64,000 bases of DNA from Siniperca chuatsi (taxonomy: Eukaryota > Chordata > Actinopteri > Centrarchiformes > Sinipercidae), in the NCBI RefSeq assembly GCF_020085105.1, contig NC_058052.1, forward strand, positions 19,678,233-19,742,232, given 5' to 3'. Position 1 is the first letter of the stretch, and each line of letters starts with the position of its first letter. Made by a program: the position numbers and the translations under genes. Shown piece by piece: positions 45,182 through 59,500 of the stretch. The notes beneath the pieces were generated by a model. The model had not been told where the DNA came from, did not search any database, and saw nothing but the letters and a program-made list of their open reading frames with translations.

Positions 45182-48100
45182 GTAAAAAACTGAATTGAAA
45201 ATGAAATTCAACAAAATGTTTGTGTTACATTTGTGTCAGTTGTTCAGCCTTGGGCTTATATATCTTCTGCAGGACATAAAGAAGAAAGCCCTATGCAGGA
45301 CTCCCAGGGACCACTGGTATTGTCTCCAGAGCGAAGTGATGTCCCTCAGGCTTCATCTGTGGAGCTCTCGCCCTCCAACAGCTCTGGTGGAACCTACATG
45401 TGGGATGAGGATGCTCTTGAGCCCTTTGGGGGGCCTGGGACACATCCATGTAACAGCTATGATGACTCAGAGCTCAACAGCATGGTGAGTCCCAGTTTCC
45501 AGCTTTGTTGAATTTTGACATAAATGTGAACAATGCAAATAAAACAACCTTTTTTAATTTGTCCTAGAATCGAGTTTTCACTTCTGCCCACTGCTGTTTT
45601 AGGTTTCAGGAAAAAAAAAATCTAGAGGGAAATGAGTAACCATCTCAAATTCACTTGTTTCAAGAAAATTCTTCAGCCAAAAAAACTCATATTAACTGTA
45701 TGCATATGATGTAACATGAGATACTAGCTTACTCAATTTGGAGTCTGCCAATTTATATATTTTTTAAGTTATCAGTGACAAATATGTTGATTTACAGAAT
45801 GAATGATGGGATCAAGTATTAATGCAGGACTTTTTTGTTGTGTCATTACTTACATTTCCCTTAATAGGCGGTTTACCTTATTCAGCTAATATACTTTGAG
45901 GCCTTTGCCTAGCAAATATACTGTACTTGTAGGTTTTAGGCTAGCCTTCTGGTTACAACTTCAGGCCTTTTTAGCATGACATGGTACATGCCTTAGTCCA
46001 TTAATCAGTTCCACTTTTAAATAATCCCAGCTTCCTTTTATAATTAGGGATTAAACGAGCAGAACAAAGGCTGAAAGGGAAAGCAGAGTCTAGAGTTTTT
46101 TGCCAGCTCTCACTGCCACTTTCATGCCAAGGCTTCTCTCTCCCTGAGAGGAATGCTGACCTGGCCACCAACTGTGTGTTAATTGAATCGCTGGCCTTGC
46201 TGTGGTTCTCTATATTCCTGTACCAAGGCACCTGATCTCAGGAATGCCTAAAGAGTTTAAATGAGCTGGATTAGGAATTGTATAATAAGCTTTGTGTGTT
46301 TACTACTTTAACCATGTGATGTCGACACAAGCTTCAAATCAATGAAAAAAAAGTCTTATCTTACAATGATGAATCTGTAGCAACTACCAAAGCAATAAGA
46401 AAAGGAGGAGAGAGTCGTGTGTGTGCATACTCTGTCTGTATGTGTACATTGCTGCTGTCTGTACAAGCACATGTGCCTTAGCCATGTGTATCTGAGTCAT
46501 TCAGCATGTTTTAAGGAGTGTGTGTGTGTGTGTCCATGTTTGTGTACTAGATTAGTTGAACTGTGACCATGTGGGAGATTTGTTTGATGTTTTGAAAAGG
46601 CAAAGTGTTATTGACATTCCATAATAGCAGACTGGAGACAATGGTTCAGACTTCAGACCATAGCTTGTGTATTTCGCCATCTCGGGGTCCACCTAAATCT
46701 ATGTACTTTACTGTATATGCATACAATATTCTAGATAACAATGCTTAAATCTTTACATCATTAGAGAATAATCAAATACAGATTAGAAAATTGTAATCAT
46801 TCCTAGAAGAAGCATATTCTACAGATTCTTTGTTTTGTGACACAGGATCACAAAGAGTTCAGAAGTACAAAGTGCTCTTCACATTAATTGACTGCACTTC
46901 TTGATGATGTCATGTAATTTTGTAATTGAAATAGTGCAAAATGCTATTTTTATTCTATTCTTCAGATTTAAACTGCTACAAGGCTTCTAGATTGTGTTTA
47001 ACGAGAGGATGTTTGTTCCCTGTGTAACTGGAGGCTGTTATTGCATCAGCGGTAGCCATCATTCCTGACCTTGGCCAATGCTATGAAACCCAAGACCACT
47101 AGAAATCTGTTTAGAAATGATTGAATGCATGTTTAAGGGTTGTGTGTAACCTTCCTGTGAAACACGTGGAAAGAAAATCTTCCCATTACCTTATGTTGAA
47201 TGGCTGCCAAAGTAATCTTGAGTATGGTCATGTTGCACCTCTCATTTATAGCTCAACTCTTTCTGAACATATGCAGTGTGGGCAGTAACATCTCTTAGTG
47301 AGGTATAAATCTCTGCTTAGAGAAGAATGGAATAGTGATAGTCCTTGCTGTAAGAGAGGCAAAGGTCTGATGATGGCTGTTGAGTGAGTGGGAGCTAGAG
47401 AAAAAAAACACGAGTAAAGAGTTTTATGGGTAGAACCAGAAAAAGAAAGAGAGAGACTAAGTGACTGATTGGTCATGTGTGAAGATCAGCTCTATGGGGA
47501 ATCTGCCATTGAGATATTTAACTGAGCTATTTGATTAGAGGAAATGAGCCCACTTAGTGTAAATGATGAAGTGAGCTCTCTCTCTATCCCACCCCTTTTT
47601 CTGCTATTTTCTTTCCATCTGTTTGTGTCTCTCTCTTACTCATTCTTCCCCTGTTCACTGAGTAAATCATTCCTCATAATGAGCAGAAGAAAACCACAAA
47701 TATAATCCTGTCACAAAGCAATGTCTGTGTCCAAAATGATTAGTAATTCTTTCGGATTTATCCTGCATATCTATGTGGCCTGTAATGACAAAGTTGAGGC
47801 ATCAAACAGTGTATATCACAGTTTGTTAGTTAAAGCTTCTTTCTTGGTCTTGTCTCAGAAGGTAAAGCATATGAAAAGCCTCCTGCCCCGAATTAGATGC
47901 TGGAGAAAAAGAAATGCAGGCCCAATCCTAATGATATATAAAAAGGCAAGGCATGCAATCATTGCAAAAATAGTGCAACTGATGTTCATAGCATTTATGT
48001 AATCAAAACTCTCTCCCTGTTTGTTTCTTGTTGGTATGAGAGAATGGATGAGGTATTCCTAGCAAGTTTATTTTGCCATACTGCAGTGGCGTGCTCAGTC

Positions 48101-50456
48101 CACTTGGAGGCACTGTGCATCCTTAAGAAAACTGTGTGTGTGTGCTTGCCAGTGTTCCTGGTTTGTGTGTCCCAGTATTTTTCTGGCTATATATGGCTCT
48201 ATCTGCATTCTTATGCCTCTGTGCAAAATCAAGAGTGGGCTACCTGAGCTGATAATAACATTCCCATGATGCACCATGCAGCTCTGTACAGTACCAGCTG
48301 TATAAAATTGGCATTGTGAAATGGAGGGCCACCTCTCACAGTGACTGTTAATGTTTCCCCGTCCTCAGCACAATTCATCATGCAGTGCAACAGAGCTCGA
48401 TTTCTGTTTTAAACGGTTTAAGTATTTTGGAGTACTTGAGATTATTTATTTTATTTTGTCAGACAACTCACAAGCAATCATAAATGTATAGGATAAGAGG
48501 AAGAGCTGAATCTGAAAACAGTAGGAATTCACACGCTGATGGATGCTATCAGCTATTTACATGGGGGTGGACACAATCTTAGCAACACCTGTGCAGTGTA
48601 CTACACTCCAGTACAATACCACTGCCATACATATGACCTCTGTGAAGCTTCAGAAGGATGGAATTCATAGTTTGGCTGTAGTTTTTGTTTTGCCATTGAT
48701 TGCTTTATATTGTTAAATATAGTTAATATTTTGTCCCCCCTTTGTATTTGCCTCTCAATACTAGGACTTACCAAATATTTGGTCCACCTTAGATATAACA
48801 AAATTGAATACATTGAACATAGCGACTATGGCTTCAAAATGACCATAGAGTAGAATCATTATATCTCCACCAGATTCTTATCAAATGCATTATTAACACA
48901 TTAACTGTCTCAATGTAGCATTGTGTGCATTGCAGGGTTATTATATGGTACTATTGCATTACATTATCATCACAATTTATCGTTTCATCTGTACATGAAC
49001 TCAAACTTTATGGTCACATTTAAATGGATGAGTAACTTAGAGAATTAGCTTAGTCAAATTAAGTTTGGTTGTAGGTGTTTGGAAGGCCCTGTTTCCTTAA
49101 GAACTGTTCTGTTCTGATTTCATTATCCATTTGTCTTAGAGTTTCTCTCATTAGAAGAAATATATTTCCTTTGAAATTACAGCCCAGTGTCCCTTCTCAC
49201 AGCATGAAACCTCGGATGGAAAACGCCTGCATGTGTACCCTTTGGCTCTTATAATTCTTTCAGTTCTTATCCTTCAACTCTTGGATAGCTGGCTGTTTAG
49301 CACTTTTTTGTTTCTTCTGCAGACTTTTTCCAGCCAAACTCCTGGTGGTTCTGTAATCCTTTGTTTTCTGCCTTTGCTTCCTCAAAGATGCAGAGTTACC
49401 GCTGCCGCTTATCCTTGATTTATTTATTTTGCCTCTAATTTTAGGCTTTTGTGGAGCCAGGTTGAGACAGGTCAATTCATTAGTGTTTAAATAAGTGAGG
49501 TGCTTAAGCCTTTTGTCTGCAGAGTGCTTAGCCATTTATAGAACATGCTGCCAGTGAACCAGCTATGCTGTTGCATTAATGAGGCTTATAGCTTACCTGC
49601 TTTTGTTTGTCTTGATTTTAAATTGACAGCAGCAGCCCTTTCAGGTAAAAAGTGTTTTGTGTGTACCTCTTTTGGTGCATACAGTGCTTTCAATAGAGAC
49701 CATCACACATACACACAAAATACAAGTTTTTGCTTGTGACGACTGTGGTCTGAGTCATTCCCAAAATTACAGCCTATACTTCCATCATCATCAATCACGA
49801 CTCCCTGTAGTTTCCGACCACAGTCGTGATCTGTTATTTTAATACAGAACATTACCATGCTGCCTTTTATAACCGCTTTGTCTATCAACTGGAACGCACA
49901 TATTGTAAATCTTAAACTGCTGCTTATCGGGCCCGTCCTGTGAACAATAAAGGCAATTACATATTAGCTGATTGGCAAGATAAAAGCAAAACCACTTTTA
50001 CTGACAAGATTAGGTTGATTAAGTATAATCAGTTTATTGACTATATTTTACTTGCAGTCACATGATTGACCATGACCCGCACAGTCCACACAGTGCATCA
50101 GTCTTTTTGCTGTAGCTTTTTGTTGCTTAAATGTTTTACAGCAAAAATAAATGAGAACATTCTAACTTGATTTCTGAGCGTAATCTCAAACTACAGTTTC
50201 ATTTTAGACTGGATTTACAAAAATTCATTTTCTAGGTTGTGGATTAAAGTCCTGGGGTCAGCTACTAAATGAGTAAAAGGAAGTTTAACAAAACAACAAA
50301 GGCAGGTTTAACTTTTTTCTTATTTGTCTTGAGACAGATGTTTTATTTTGAAGACTAACAAGCATCCCCACCGCTAGACAGTTAATTACTAGGAGAAGTG
50401 ACACATTGAATGATTTTCAGTTTTTACATCAAGTTGCTAATCCATAATACATGTGC

Positions 50457-50505
<49 letters not shown>

Positions 50506-53500
50506 CCTAGCTAATAGTAACTGTTTTTTTCAGATCCAATGTGCTGCAATGCAGAGCCAACACAATAGATAATGTATTACTGTGCAAATACTTATGAACT
50601 GCACTGTAAATTACATTTCTAAGCAAACATTATATTACATTTCAATACATTATTAGTCTATTAATGATACAGAAGCTGAGTTTTCAGAAGACCCTATTTT
50701 ATACAGTAGATTGATGTATTGCTCACTGTAGCCAATACTGACATTTGAAGCACTTTCAGATTTCATTTGTTGAATCTCTCTCCCCTTCATGTCCAATTCA
50801 ACTCTCATTTACATTTCATGCTCCTTATGATATTTTAAATTGTGCTGATGTAATTCAGTATCTAGTCTGTCATGGATGGTCTGTCTTTTCTTCCTGATGA
50901 TTCGCTGTTGTACCAGCTCTGTCCATTTTCTTAAGGCTTGTGTGAAAGGAAAGCTAATTCACCTTTCTAGAAAGAATATGTTTAGTTCAGTAAACAGCCA
51001 AATATATACAGATGGAGTGAAAAAGAAAGTTTGACAGGAGAGAAAGAGATCTATCTATTGTGGCTTAGCATTTTTATCAGATTTGAACAAAATATTCTTT
51101 TGATTTTCGCACAAAAGTGTATCATTTCTACAGAGCTTTTAGTTTGGCTTTATTTGCAACTATGCAATTTACATTATTGGCGAACACAGTTTCTCTCTAT
51201 ACAGTTTTTAATTTTTTGTGTTGTGTTTTTGTATCATACAGATAAAAACTACAAGGAAATAAAAAAGATAAATAAAATGTATCGAGCATAAAGATCCCAA
51301 TACCTCATTCTCTCAAAAGACAGTCATCCTTACTGTATATTCAAATTGAGCAGAGCGGTAATTGTATATTATATATTTTTCCAAAGCAATAAACAACAAA
51401 ATTAAACTACTTACATTGTTAATAACAGTAACTACACCTTACCACAAGTTAAACTAAAGAAGCACATCTTTTTCAAACTGCGATCATCTTATAAAACAGT
51501 GAAATCTGTAAACAGCACAGGAGCCTGAGTTGTTTGCTTGTTTGGCGTTGAGTGCAGCAGGATTCCTGTGTTGACACAGTCTGTTGTTATCATTAAGGTC
51601 AGTTTCTTTATGGGTTAGTTTTCTGTATGTCACTACATATGTGGCTTTTTTTGTCAACAATACAGACATCTTAAGCACTAAATGAAATGGGAAAAAGATG
51701 AAGCTGGGAAAAACATACTGCTGATTTGAGGGTTCTCTAACTCTATTTTGCTCTGCTCTGCAGCTGCCATCACTCATTAAAAAATTTCACTCAGCGTGCC
51801 TCCTCCGCATTGCCTCTGTGTCTTTCTCTGAATGTTTGCCTGTGCATAGCATAACCCAACAGAAATAAAGGATGTTGCCATTTGTAGCAATATCCTTGTT
51901 TCCTTGTCAAATGTGGAGGAGGAAGTAATCAAATGTTAAGCGTGACACTAATAAAATCTAAAATATTAGTACCAGCAGCAACAAGGGTCATGGAAGTCTC
52001 AGTGAAGTGAGTGTGAACGAATAAAGAAGTAGTGAAATTATAACCCTTTACGTTATTACTACTATAAATTCCACGGCTGGGACTTTCATTCACCTCAACT
52101 GAAGAGACAGGTTATTGTAATTTGACATAGGTTATAATTTTATTGATTTTTAAGTATACTTTGTCATATTTGTCTATATGACATATATGTCATATATGTC
52201 TAGTTTTTTCCTCCATATTTTTCTCCAGCCTTTATTTGAAACTGGTCAGTATTTGTTTCAATATTTGAGACATTGCCAATACCAGTTTTTGTTGACAGTT
52301 TGTGGTATACTATTTTACTGTTGTCTATACTGTAGCTTACCTTCCTTTATGCTCTCCCACTCTTTACTGACAGGATGCTCATTTAAACCAAAATTGAAAG
52401 GGAAGAGAATAAAAGAAGAAAATGTCATTCTTTTTTTAAAAGATTTTCTGGTATTCTGTATTTTTTAACTCCCACAACATACATTTCTCAAACAGTCTGA
52501 GCTCACAGTAGAAACCTAATTATCCATGTAAAAGCCAATAAGACCAATAAGGCTTTTACAGTGGGTGTATGAGATTAAGATTATCCAACATTTCACACAT
52601 CTTACAATGGTTCTATCCAGTAAGATAGTCACTGAAAATTGACTTTTTGTTGAAAAATGGAACTGCAAATGAGTTGGGTAAATGGATTACAATGACATCT
52701 GGGGTAGAGGACATATCCTTCATCAAAATCACCAGCGAGTCCCAAGATATAGAGTATAAAGAATTATACTGTTAAGAAGAGGTGCTAATGTCACACAAGA
52801 GATACATACATATACACAAACACATTGCAACAGAAGCTGAGCACTTCACCCTCAAGCCCAGTCCATTTCTATGTAGGACATTATTTTTTATTTTGTAAAG
52901 TATTTACAATTAAATATTTAATATTTGACCTTCAAAAAACTAATGATCCTGGAAAAAGATATGTTTTATGTTGGTTTCTAGCCCTCCTATCTGATACAGT
53001 AGCTCAACTCAGATTTAATTCGAAACTAATAGAAAGGTACTGGGTTGAAAAGAGCGGCTTACTTCATATGAAACAAAAGTGAAGAGAAAGACAAGAGATG
53101 TCTGAGAAGAACAAGTACAGTCAGTCTAAAAACATCTCCCTGGCACTTATTGATTTTAAACTTTTACCTAATGCTAAAGTTTGTGGTGTTTTTGAAGTTG
53201 TATGATTGAACTGAAAATGAGCTGCCGACTTTGCCTTTTCTGCTCATTGTGTGCCATGAAGCTAATTTACATTCAACTCATGAAAACCCAGTTACTACCA
53301 GAGATTTCAAAAAGATACTGTTGAAGAAAGCAGTGGGTAGAATTAAGGTTTCTGTAATGAGCTTTAATTTCGCTTTGTATGTCTGTTGTGCAGACACCTG
53401 GGTCATGTGAGGGTAAACTGTCGAAGTGAGAGAAGTTCAGCCTCAAAACTTTCCCAGTGATTTTGAAGGTTTTAATCAGTGATACAGTCGTGTTTGTTTG

Positions 53501-56500
53501 GAAAATTCAACTGATGTTATGGTGGGAGCAGAGAGTGTGCTGTGAAACATAGCATGCTGGAAGACCTTCCCTTGGCTGTTACAATTCTGAATGCTGCTCA
53601 TGCCGCAGGGTTTGGATTGATGTCTAAAAGCGATTGAAAATGCACAGGTCGTGTCAAATACATGTACTGCTACAAGTCACATCATTATTCCCTTAGTGAG
53701 AACAAGCACAACTGCTACAATTTAAGTGGCTCAAAGCTGCTGTTCAGATGCATATAATGCTGTTCAGATGCAAAAATAGTTCATAACAGCTATTGACTTC
53801 ACAGTCAAATCTGAGGGTCCACAACTCACTTGTAGCAGGTAGTGATTCAACATCTTGCTCAGCAACACTTCAGCAGAGCGTAATATTACATTTATGTGCA
53901 ATACACACTGAATGTTCCAACTGAACATTTGCTGTTATGTAATTTCAGTAATTAACCTAAGCCCAGAGTGTGGTTTGCCCTCATAAATGACTACTTTGGA
54001 CTGTGTGAAGACTTGTGGACTATAGTTGACATAGACTTCATCTGATCCACCACTAACATGTGTGCACACACACACAAACTCACTCACTCACTTATCTACT
54101 GAGATTAACCAGATTTTTCAGTGCTCTAAGCTGTTGTGTCCTGCCAGTGTGCACTGTAATTTCCTCTGGAGCTACACACTGTAACAGAGACAGTCAATGA
54201 CAGGCAGGGACACAGTCAGAGAGTAAGTTGTGAATGTTGCTGGAATGAAGAAAAGATAAAAAAACAATGTGTTATTGAGTGGTTTCTACTATACAAAAAA
54301 AAAATAAAAAATTCTACGTGGTCTTTGCATTGTGCCTCCCTAACCCTATCCCCTTCCCCCAAACCCCTCCCCTCTCTCTCTTGCTCTCTCTCTCTCTCTC
54401 TCTCTCTTTCACCCTCTCTCTCAAAACCTAACACGCCACCATTGAGTCTGGTTCTGTCCAGGGTTTCTGCCTGTTAAAAGGAAGTTTTTTCTTGCCACTG
54501 TCGCCAAATGCTTGCTCATGGTAACTTCTGTTATGAATTGGCGCTATATAAATAAAATTGAATTGAGTTGGTTTGGTTCTACTTTTATAGACTTGATACT
54601 CTACAGGGTGCAGTACAGTGTTGCAAGGATACATGGTGGCTGTAGTTCAGGGGCTGAAGCAGTTGGTGGTTCAATCCCTGTCTCCCCCTGTCCACATGTT
54701 GAAGCACCCTTGAGCAAGACACTGAACCACAATTCACCCCTGATGTGTGTACAGTATGTGGGGGAAAAAAATGTAAGTAGCTTTGGACATAAGCAAGAAG
54801 AATGGGGATGAAATCTTGAATTTAACTCACGATACAATACTATCACAATACATAATACACAATAATAATGGTGTCATGATACAGGCAATTCTGCAATATG
54901 TCGGGAGCAAACATTTATGATACATCACTATTTGTATCTGTAACTGAAGAGAAAGAGAATTGATTTTCAAACTCAGTGATTCATCACACTACTTTCATTT
55001 ACTGCCTTTATTTTAAGTTTAAGTTAAGTTTAAGACAACTGTGATGAATGATGATTATGTGTAATAACGTACATAGAGTCTGACAAGATGTCTACACTGG
55101 ATGCATTTCAGTGTTATCCTTCTGATGGAACTGATCGGATTTAATTTTAACCACAGCAGCTCTTTACACCGTGCGGGAGTTTGACCCATAAAGTCGTTTA
55201 GGGGTCTCTTTTTTTTTCACTTACACACCTAAGTGTTTGAGTTTTGTCAAACACCTCATAGTGCACATCATTACTGGCTGAGTGAATACAGTACACTGAT
55301 GGAGGACTCGCAGCTGCTACTGTTTTGCTGCGTTTGTTGTGTGGCTGGTGTGACTGTATAGAGGGTGCGAGTCTTTTTAACACACACACACACACACAGA
55401 CACAGGTGAACTGTCAGACAGCTGAAAAGTTCCAGACTTAAAATGCCTGGAGCCAAGAAAGAATGTACTTATACCTCAGTAATGTATCACAGTATTGCAA
55501 TTATGCCAGTAGGTTGCTAACCATTCACCAGAACTGTGTGAGTGTAGAGCAGGCTGTTCCTGAAAAAGAGAGCATCTCTCCCAGTGAAACTACTCTGGTT
55601 AAATAAATGTTTTAAAGAAATGTATCATGATGTATTGCTTACCAAATATTTGTCTGACATCTTGTATTAAAATCTTTATATTCAGAAGGTTGGAGGTATA
55701 AGGTTAGAGAAAAGAGGGGAAACAGGGTGGAAGAGAAAAGAGATATAGAAATCTGAGGACAGATGAAGTGAGAGAGAATAAAATGTAGAGGTTGAATTGT
55801 ATATGGACTCTTCAAACAACAGAGATTCCACCCACATCTTGGTTGATTTGGAGGACTGCAGAAGTATGTTTTGTTTATTCTATTTCCTTCATTATTCCTT
55901 CTTCATTAAGCCTGAAATACTGAGTACCAGTCAGTTATCGTGCAACACATGACATTTTCTATAATGAGTAGGCCTAATTTTATGCTTGTGTCTTCTAGTC
56001 AAAGCCCTGTCAATTTAGTTTCGTGAAGCACAAAATTGCCTTGAAAAACAAAGCTTTGAACTATTGATTCATTCCTTTGCTTTTGGGTATGCTTTGAATT
56101 ATTTGGTAGACAGCAGCGCAGCAGTCAGACTAACTGCATATTCTGAGGCTGTTATGAGAAGTGTTTTTGTTGGGTTTTCAAAGTGTTCTGTATTATAATT
56201 CATAATTGAGTGATATGTTTTCAAAAGCCTGTTCTGTTATCTGTGTCTTGATGTATGGAATAATCTGTTGTTGGAGCTGTTGGAGTCAGATAATCATTAT
56301 CATAGAAAAAAGTCAATGATAGTGCTTCTTAAATTGTTATTGTTAATGAAAAAATTAATCAATCACACGCAATGAAAATTAATATTAATAAATGCATAAC
56401 ATAGAAAATCAATGTACAATGTCACAATGCAATTAAAAACACCATCCATAATAATAGCAAGTGTATAACATGGCATTCTGTTCTATATAATGTCTATGAA

Positions 56501-59500
56501 AGTATTTTAAGTTTCACAAAGGTGGTATTCATGGTATGGTGTGATTAGATTACATTACATTGTAGAGGTGTTCCTGCTACTGTGTCCAATTCCTGTACAT
56601 TTATGTAGCCCCCCAAATTATACAATAATGAATGAATAAGAATACTACACTGTATATCACAGCATGAATTAAACCTTTGTGTGCTAAGGTTTTATAGATT
56701 CATAATATATACTGGTGTGCAGCAACAAAAAGCTGCTTTGGTGTTGCTAATGCCAGACCAAGGGCAGAAGGATCCTGATTTATGTCAAAACAAGATTTAA
56801 GAGGGGTATGTGAACATCCATTTCTGGCTAATTGGAGTGGAGTGGGAATAGGAGGGTTTAGATAAATACACACAATTTCAAAATGATGTGTAACACAATA
56901 TGCTTTCATAGGCAAAGACTGCATCTGTATATTTGTGCTTTTGTGCGTTTTTTTTTTTTTTTTTTTGTTTCTGAATCTATGCAGAGTTACATGTTTCGAG
57001 CCCCTGATGTCTAGATATTTCTCTCCCAGCAGTTGGTCTTACAGAGCAAAAACACTTTTTCCCAGAGGCAAAATGATATAATAACTCTAATGCACTCATA
57101 ATGTGCCTATAATGTGCCTGTAATGTTATCTAATGCCTTACAATGAAGTGAGTGTTACCTGTTATTTTCGTGGTTTTCAGGATATCCTGAACAACCTGGA
57201 CCCTCCGGGAACTGGAGAGTTGGACGATGATGACCTCATGCTGGATGTGGACCTCCCAGAGGATGGCTTGCGTGGTCAGCGCACACATACACACACATAG
57301 ACATACAACAATTCATGTAACTGCAGTTATCCTACACAAGATTTAAATGTATGAGGTTATTCTATGGCCATGAACTGCTTCAGTTTCACTGGCTGCAGGT
57401 TGTCCAATATTTTTGTATAAGCAGACACCTCCAGCAAAACTGTTCTGATCATAATTGTAAATTAATGCCTTACCAAGGTCTGAGCATTCTATTTCCAGAA
57501 ATATCCTTTTATGGCATATAATGGCTTGAATAAATTGAATCCTGCCTTGCCTTGGGTAAAGATTTGCCTCTGCAACATCCATTAAAATCTTTTAATGGAC
57601 ACCTTGTTGTCTATTATGCAGTTACTCTTTTAATATTTGGTTGCTGAAGAGTTATTAAATTACAGCTCCACCACTGCCACACAGCTGGCCTTGAATGACA
57701 GCTAGGCAGCTGACTTGGAGAAGTATTCAGCCAGCTGAAACAGAGCCTGTCTGGCTCTGTTTATATGAACAGATGCATGTACAGGCTTAGTAGGAACAGA
57801 GTTTGCATTTGATTGCCTTGACAACAGCAGTATGGTGTTAGCATGATTAGTTTAATAGCGTACTATTTCACATTACAGCACCCAAACCCATCTTGATATT
57901 ATATCTGTTGAAGTCTCAGGAGTTTTGTCTGTCACCCATTTTCACTTTGTAAATGTAATCAGTTACCAATCTGTAAAATGGCTTCTTTGTAGGTGTTAAA
58001 GGTAATCAGGTCATATTATTACCACATATTAATAGTTTTGACAACGTTATTATGGATTCATCAAATAGTGTGTGTTATATATGAGAGGAGGAAGGGAGAG
58101 GGAAAGAAGGGTTGAGGAATATTGACCTCACCTTTTATTGAAATAATGTATTATAGGAAGTGGATTTTTCCTTGTCAGTCCTGAAGCCAGCCCAATCACA
58201 GTGCCATTCATGGATAATGTGTTTAAGCCCTGCATTAAATCCTACCTTTATAAATGCCATAATGTTCAGCTTTTGTTAAAACAGCTTTAGAGAGGTGTTG
58301 ATTCAACTTTATGGTCATTTTGGAGGCTGTAGATTGTGGTGCTGTTGAATTGTATTCTGTTAAACTAAGAGGTGTTTCTAATATTTAGTGTATCCCCATT
58401 TATATAAACTACAGCCTCCAAAATGACTATAAAGTTGAATCAGCACCTCTCTAAAACAGCTTCAAACAAAAACTGAATATTACAACCTTCATGAAGGTAG
58501 AATTTATTACAGGCCTGTTGTATTAGACTGCATTAGTTTTAGCTAGGTGTACCTAATAAACCTTCGACTGGGTATAAATTACTGAGGCAGCTTTACACCC
58601 CTGATATCAGTCATTAGTCTGTAAACAGTGATCTCCTTGTTTTTGAAAGACAGGAGAAAGGGGGAGAGAGGGAGAGGAATGTTCACTCCAGAGGAATGTC
58701 ATTAGGAGTGTCATCCCTTCCTACTCCTTTTTGAGAAGCAGCCATATTTATAGCGCTCTATGTCATGGCTAGAGCTAGTGTCATGAGAGGCAGAGTGAAA
58801 GCATGACAGGCTGAAGTGTCCAGTTAGACCCAGCCCACAGGGCAGACCCTGAGACGTGGGATAGGGAAAGACACACTGACTCTGCCACAGAACAGGAAGA
58901 GGGGAATTGGAGAAGGGGAGTAAAAAAAGGGGTCCCATGACAGGAGAGAGGCCCCAGCTTTTCTCCCTTGCCTGCCTCTGCTTGGACACAAACCAGTCAC
59001 CTCAGCTGCTCTCTCACCACCACCACCACCACAGTCATCTCTCCCCAGTTCCAGTTCCTAGGGAGTTCCCAGAAAAACAAGACTGTCAACATTGACAGAA
59101 CCAGGCAGGGTGGGAGTTGGGTTGACTTTCTCTCTCTGGCCCTTTAACTGCTCACCAGCTGACTGTACACGAAGTCATTTCTCTTCACTCTCCGTCTGAG
59201 TTTCTCTGCCTTTATGGATTGTTTTTCCCACATTGGAATATATTCCAGTTGTATTACTTTTTAGAGGACTTTTTCTGAGCTGAAAAGGAGTTATCGGGAG
59301 CACTCAAGTTTCCTGGAATCTAACAGTTCAGAATGAAAGAGGCTGTTTGTTCCTGTGCTATGTGGTGACACTCAGGGTAAAGTATTTTAACCACCACTAC
59401 TGCATTCCTTGGATTGGACCTTTAAATCTGCCAGTATTTCTTTATCTCTCATTTTCTTTTTCTCTTTCTCCCTTTTCTCTCAATCCAAAGACTATTTGGC

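Larger units (their letters stand above)
45485..57180 (+). other. ccser2: ccser2 intron (11.7 kb)
   Basis: Between the exons ending LNSM and starting DILNNL. No coding exon seen. Contains (AT)n at 50462-50503, an inverted repeat at 49737-49829, a retroelement tail and SINE at 54360-54770, and a T run at 56948-56966. Non-repetitive blocks near 46000-46290, 46960-47240 and 49330-49630 could be conserved elements. Confidence 0.6.

Noticed and set aside
47721..48002. 93-codon plus ORF in the ccser2 intron
   Set aside because: No recognisable motif and no splice signals placing it in frame with ccser2.
49260..49535. 91-codon Lys/Arg-rich minus-strand ORF in the ccser2 intron
   Set aside because: It looks superficially like a basic protein, but the composition follows from T-rich plus-strand DNA. 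There is no domain, no splice partners and no start context of note.
54640..54770. A functional tRNA gene
   Set aside because: A- and B-box-like words are present but the rest follows a SINE body, with no cloverleaf or terminator.
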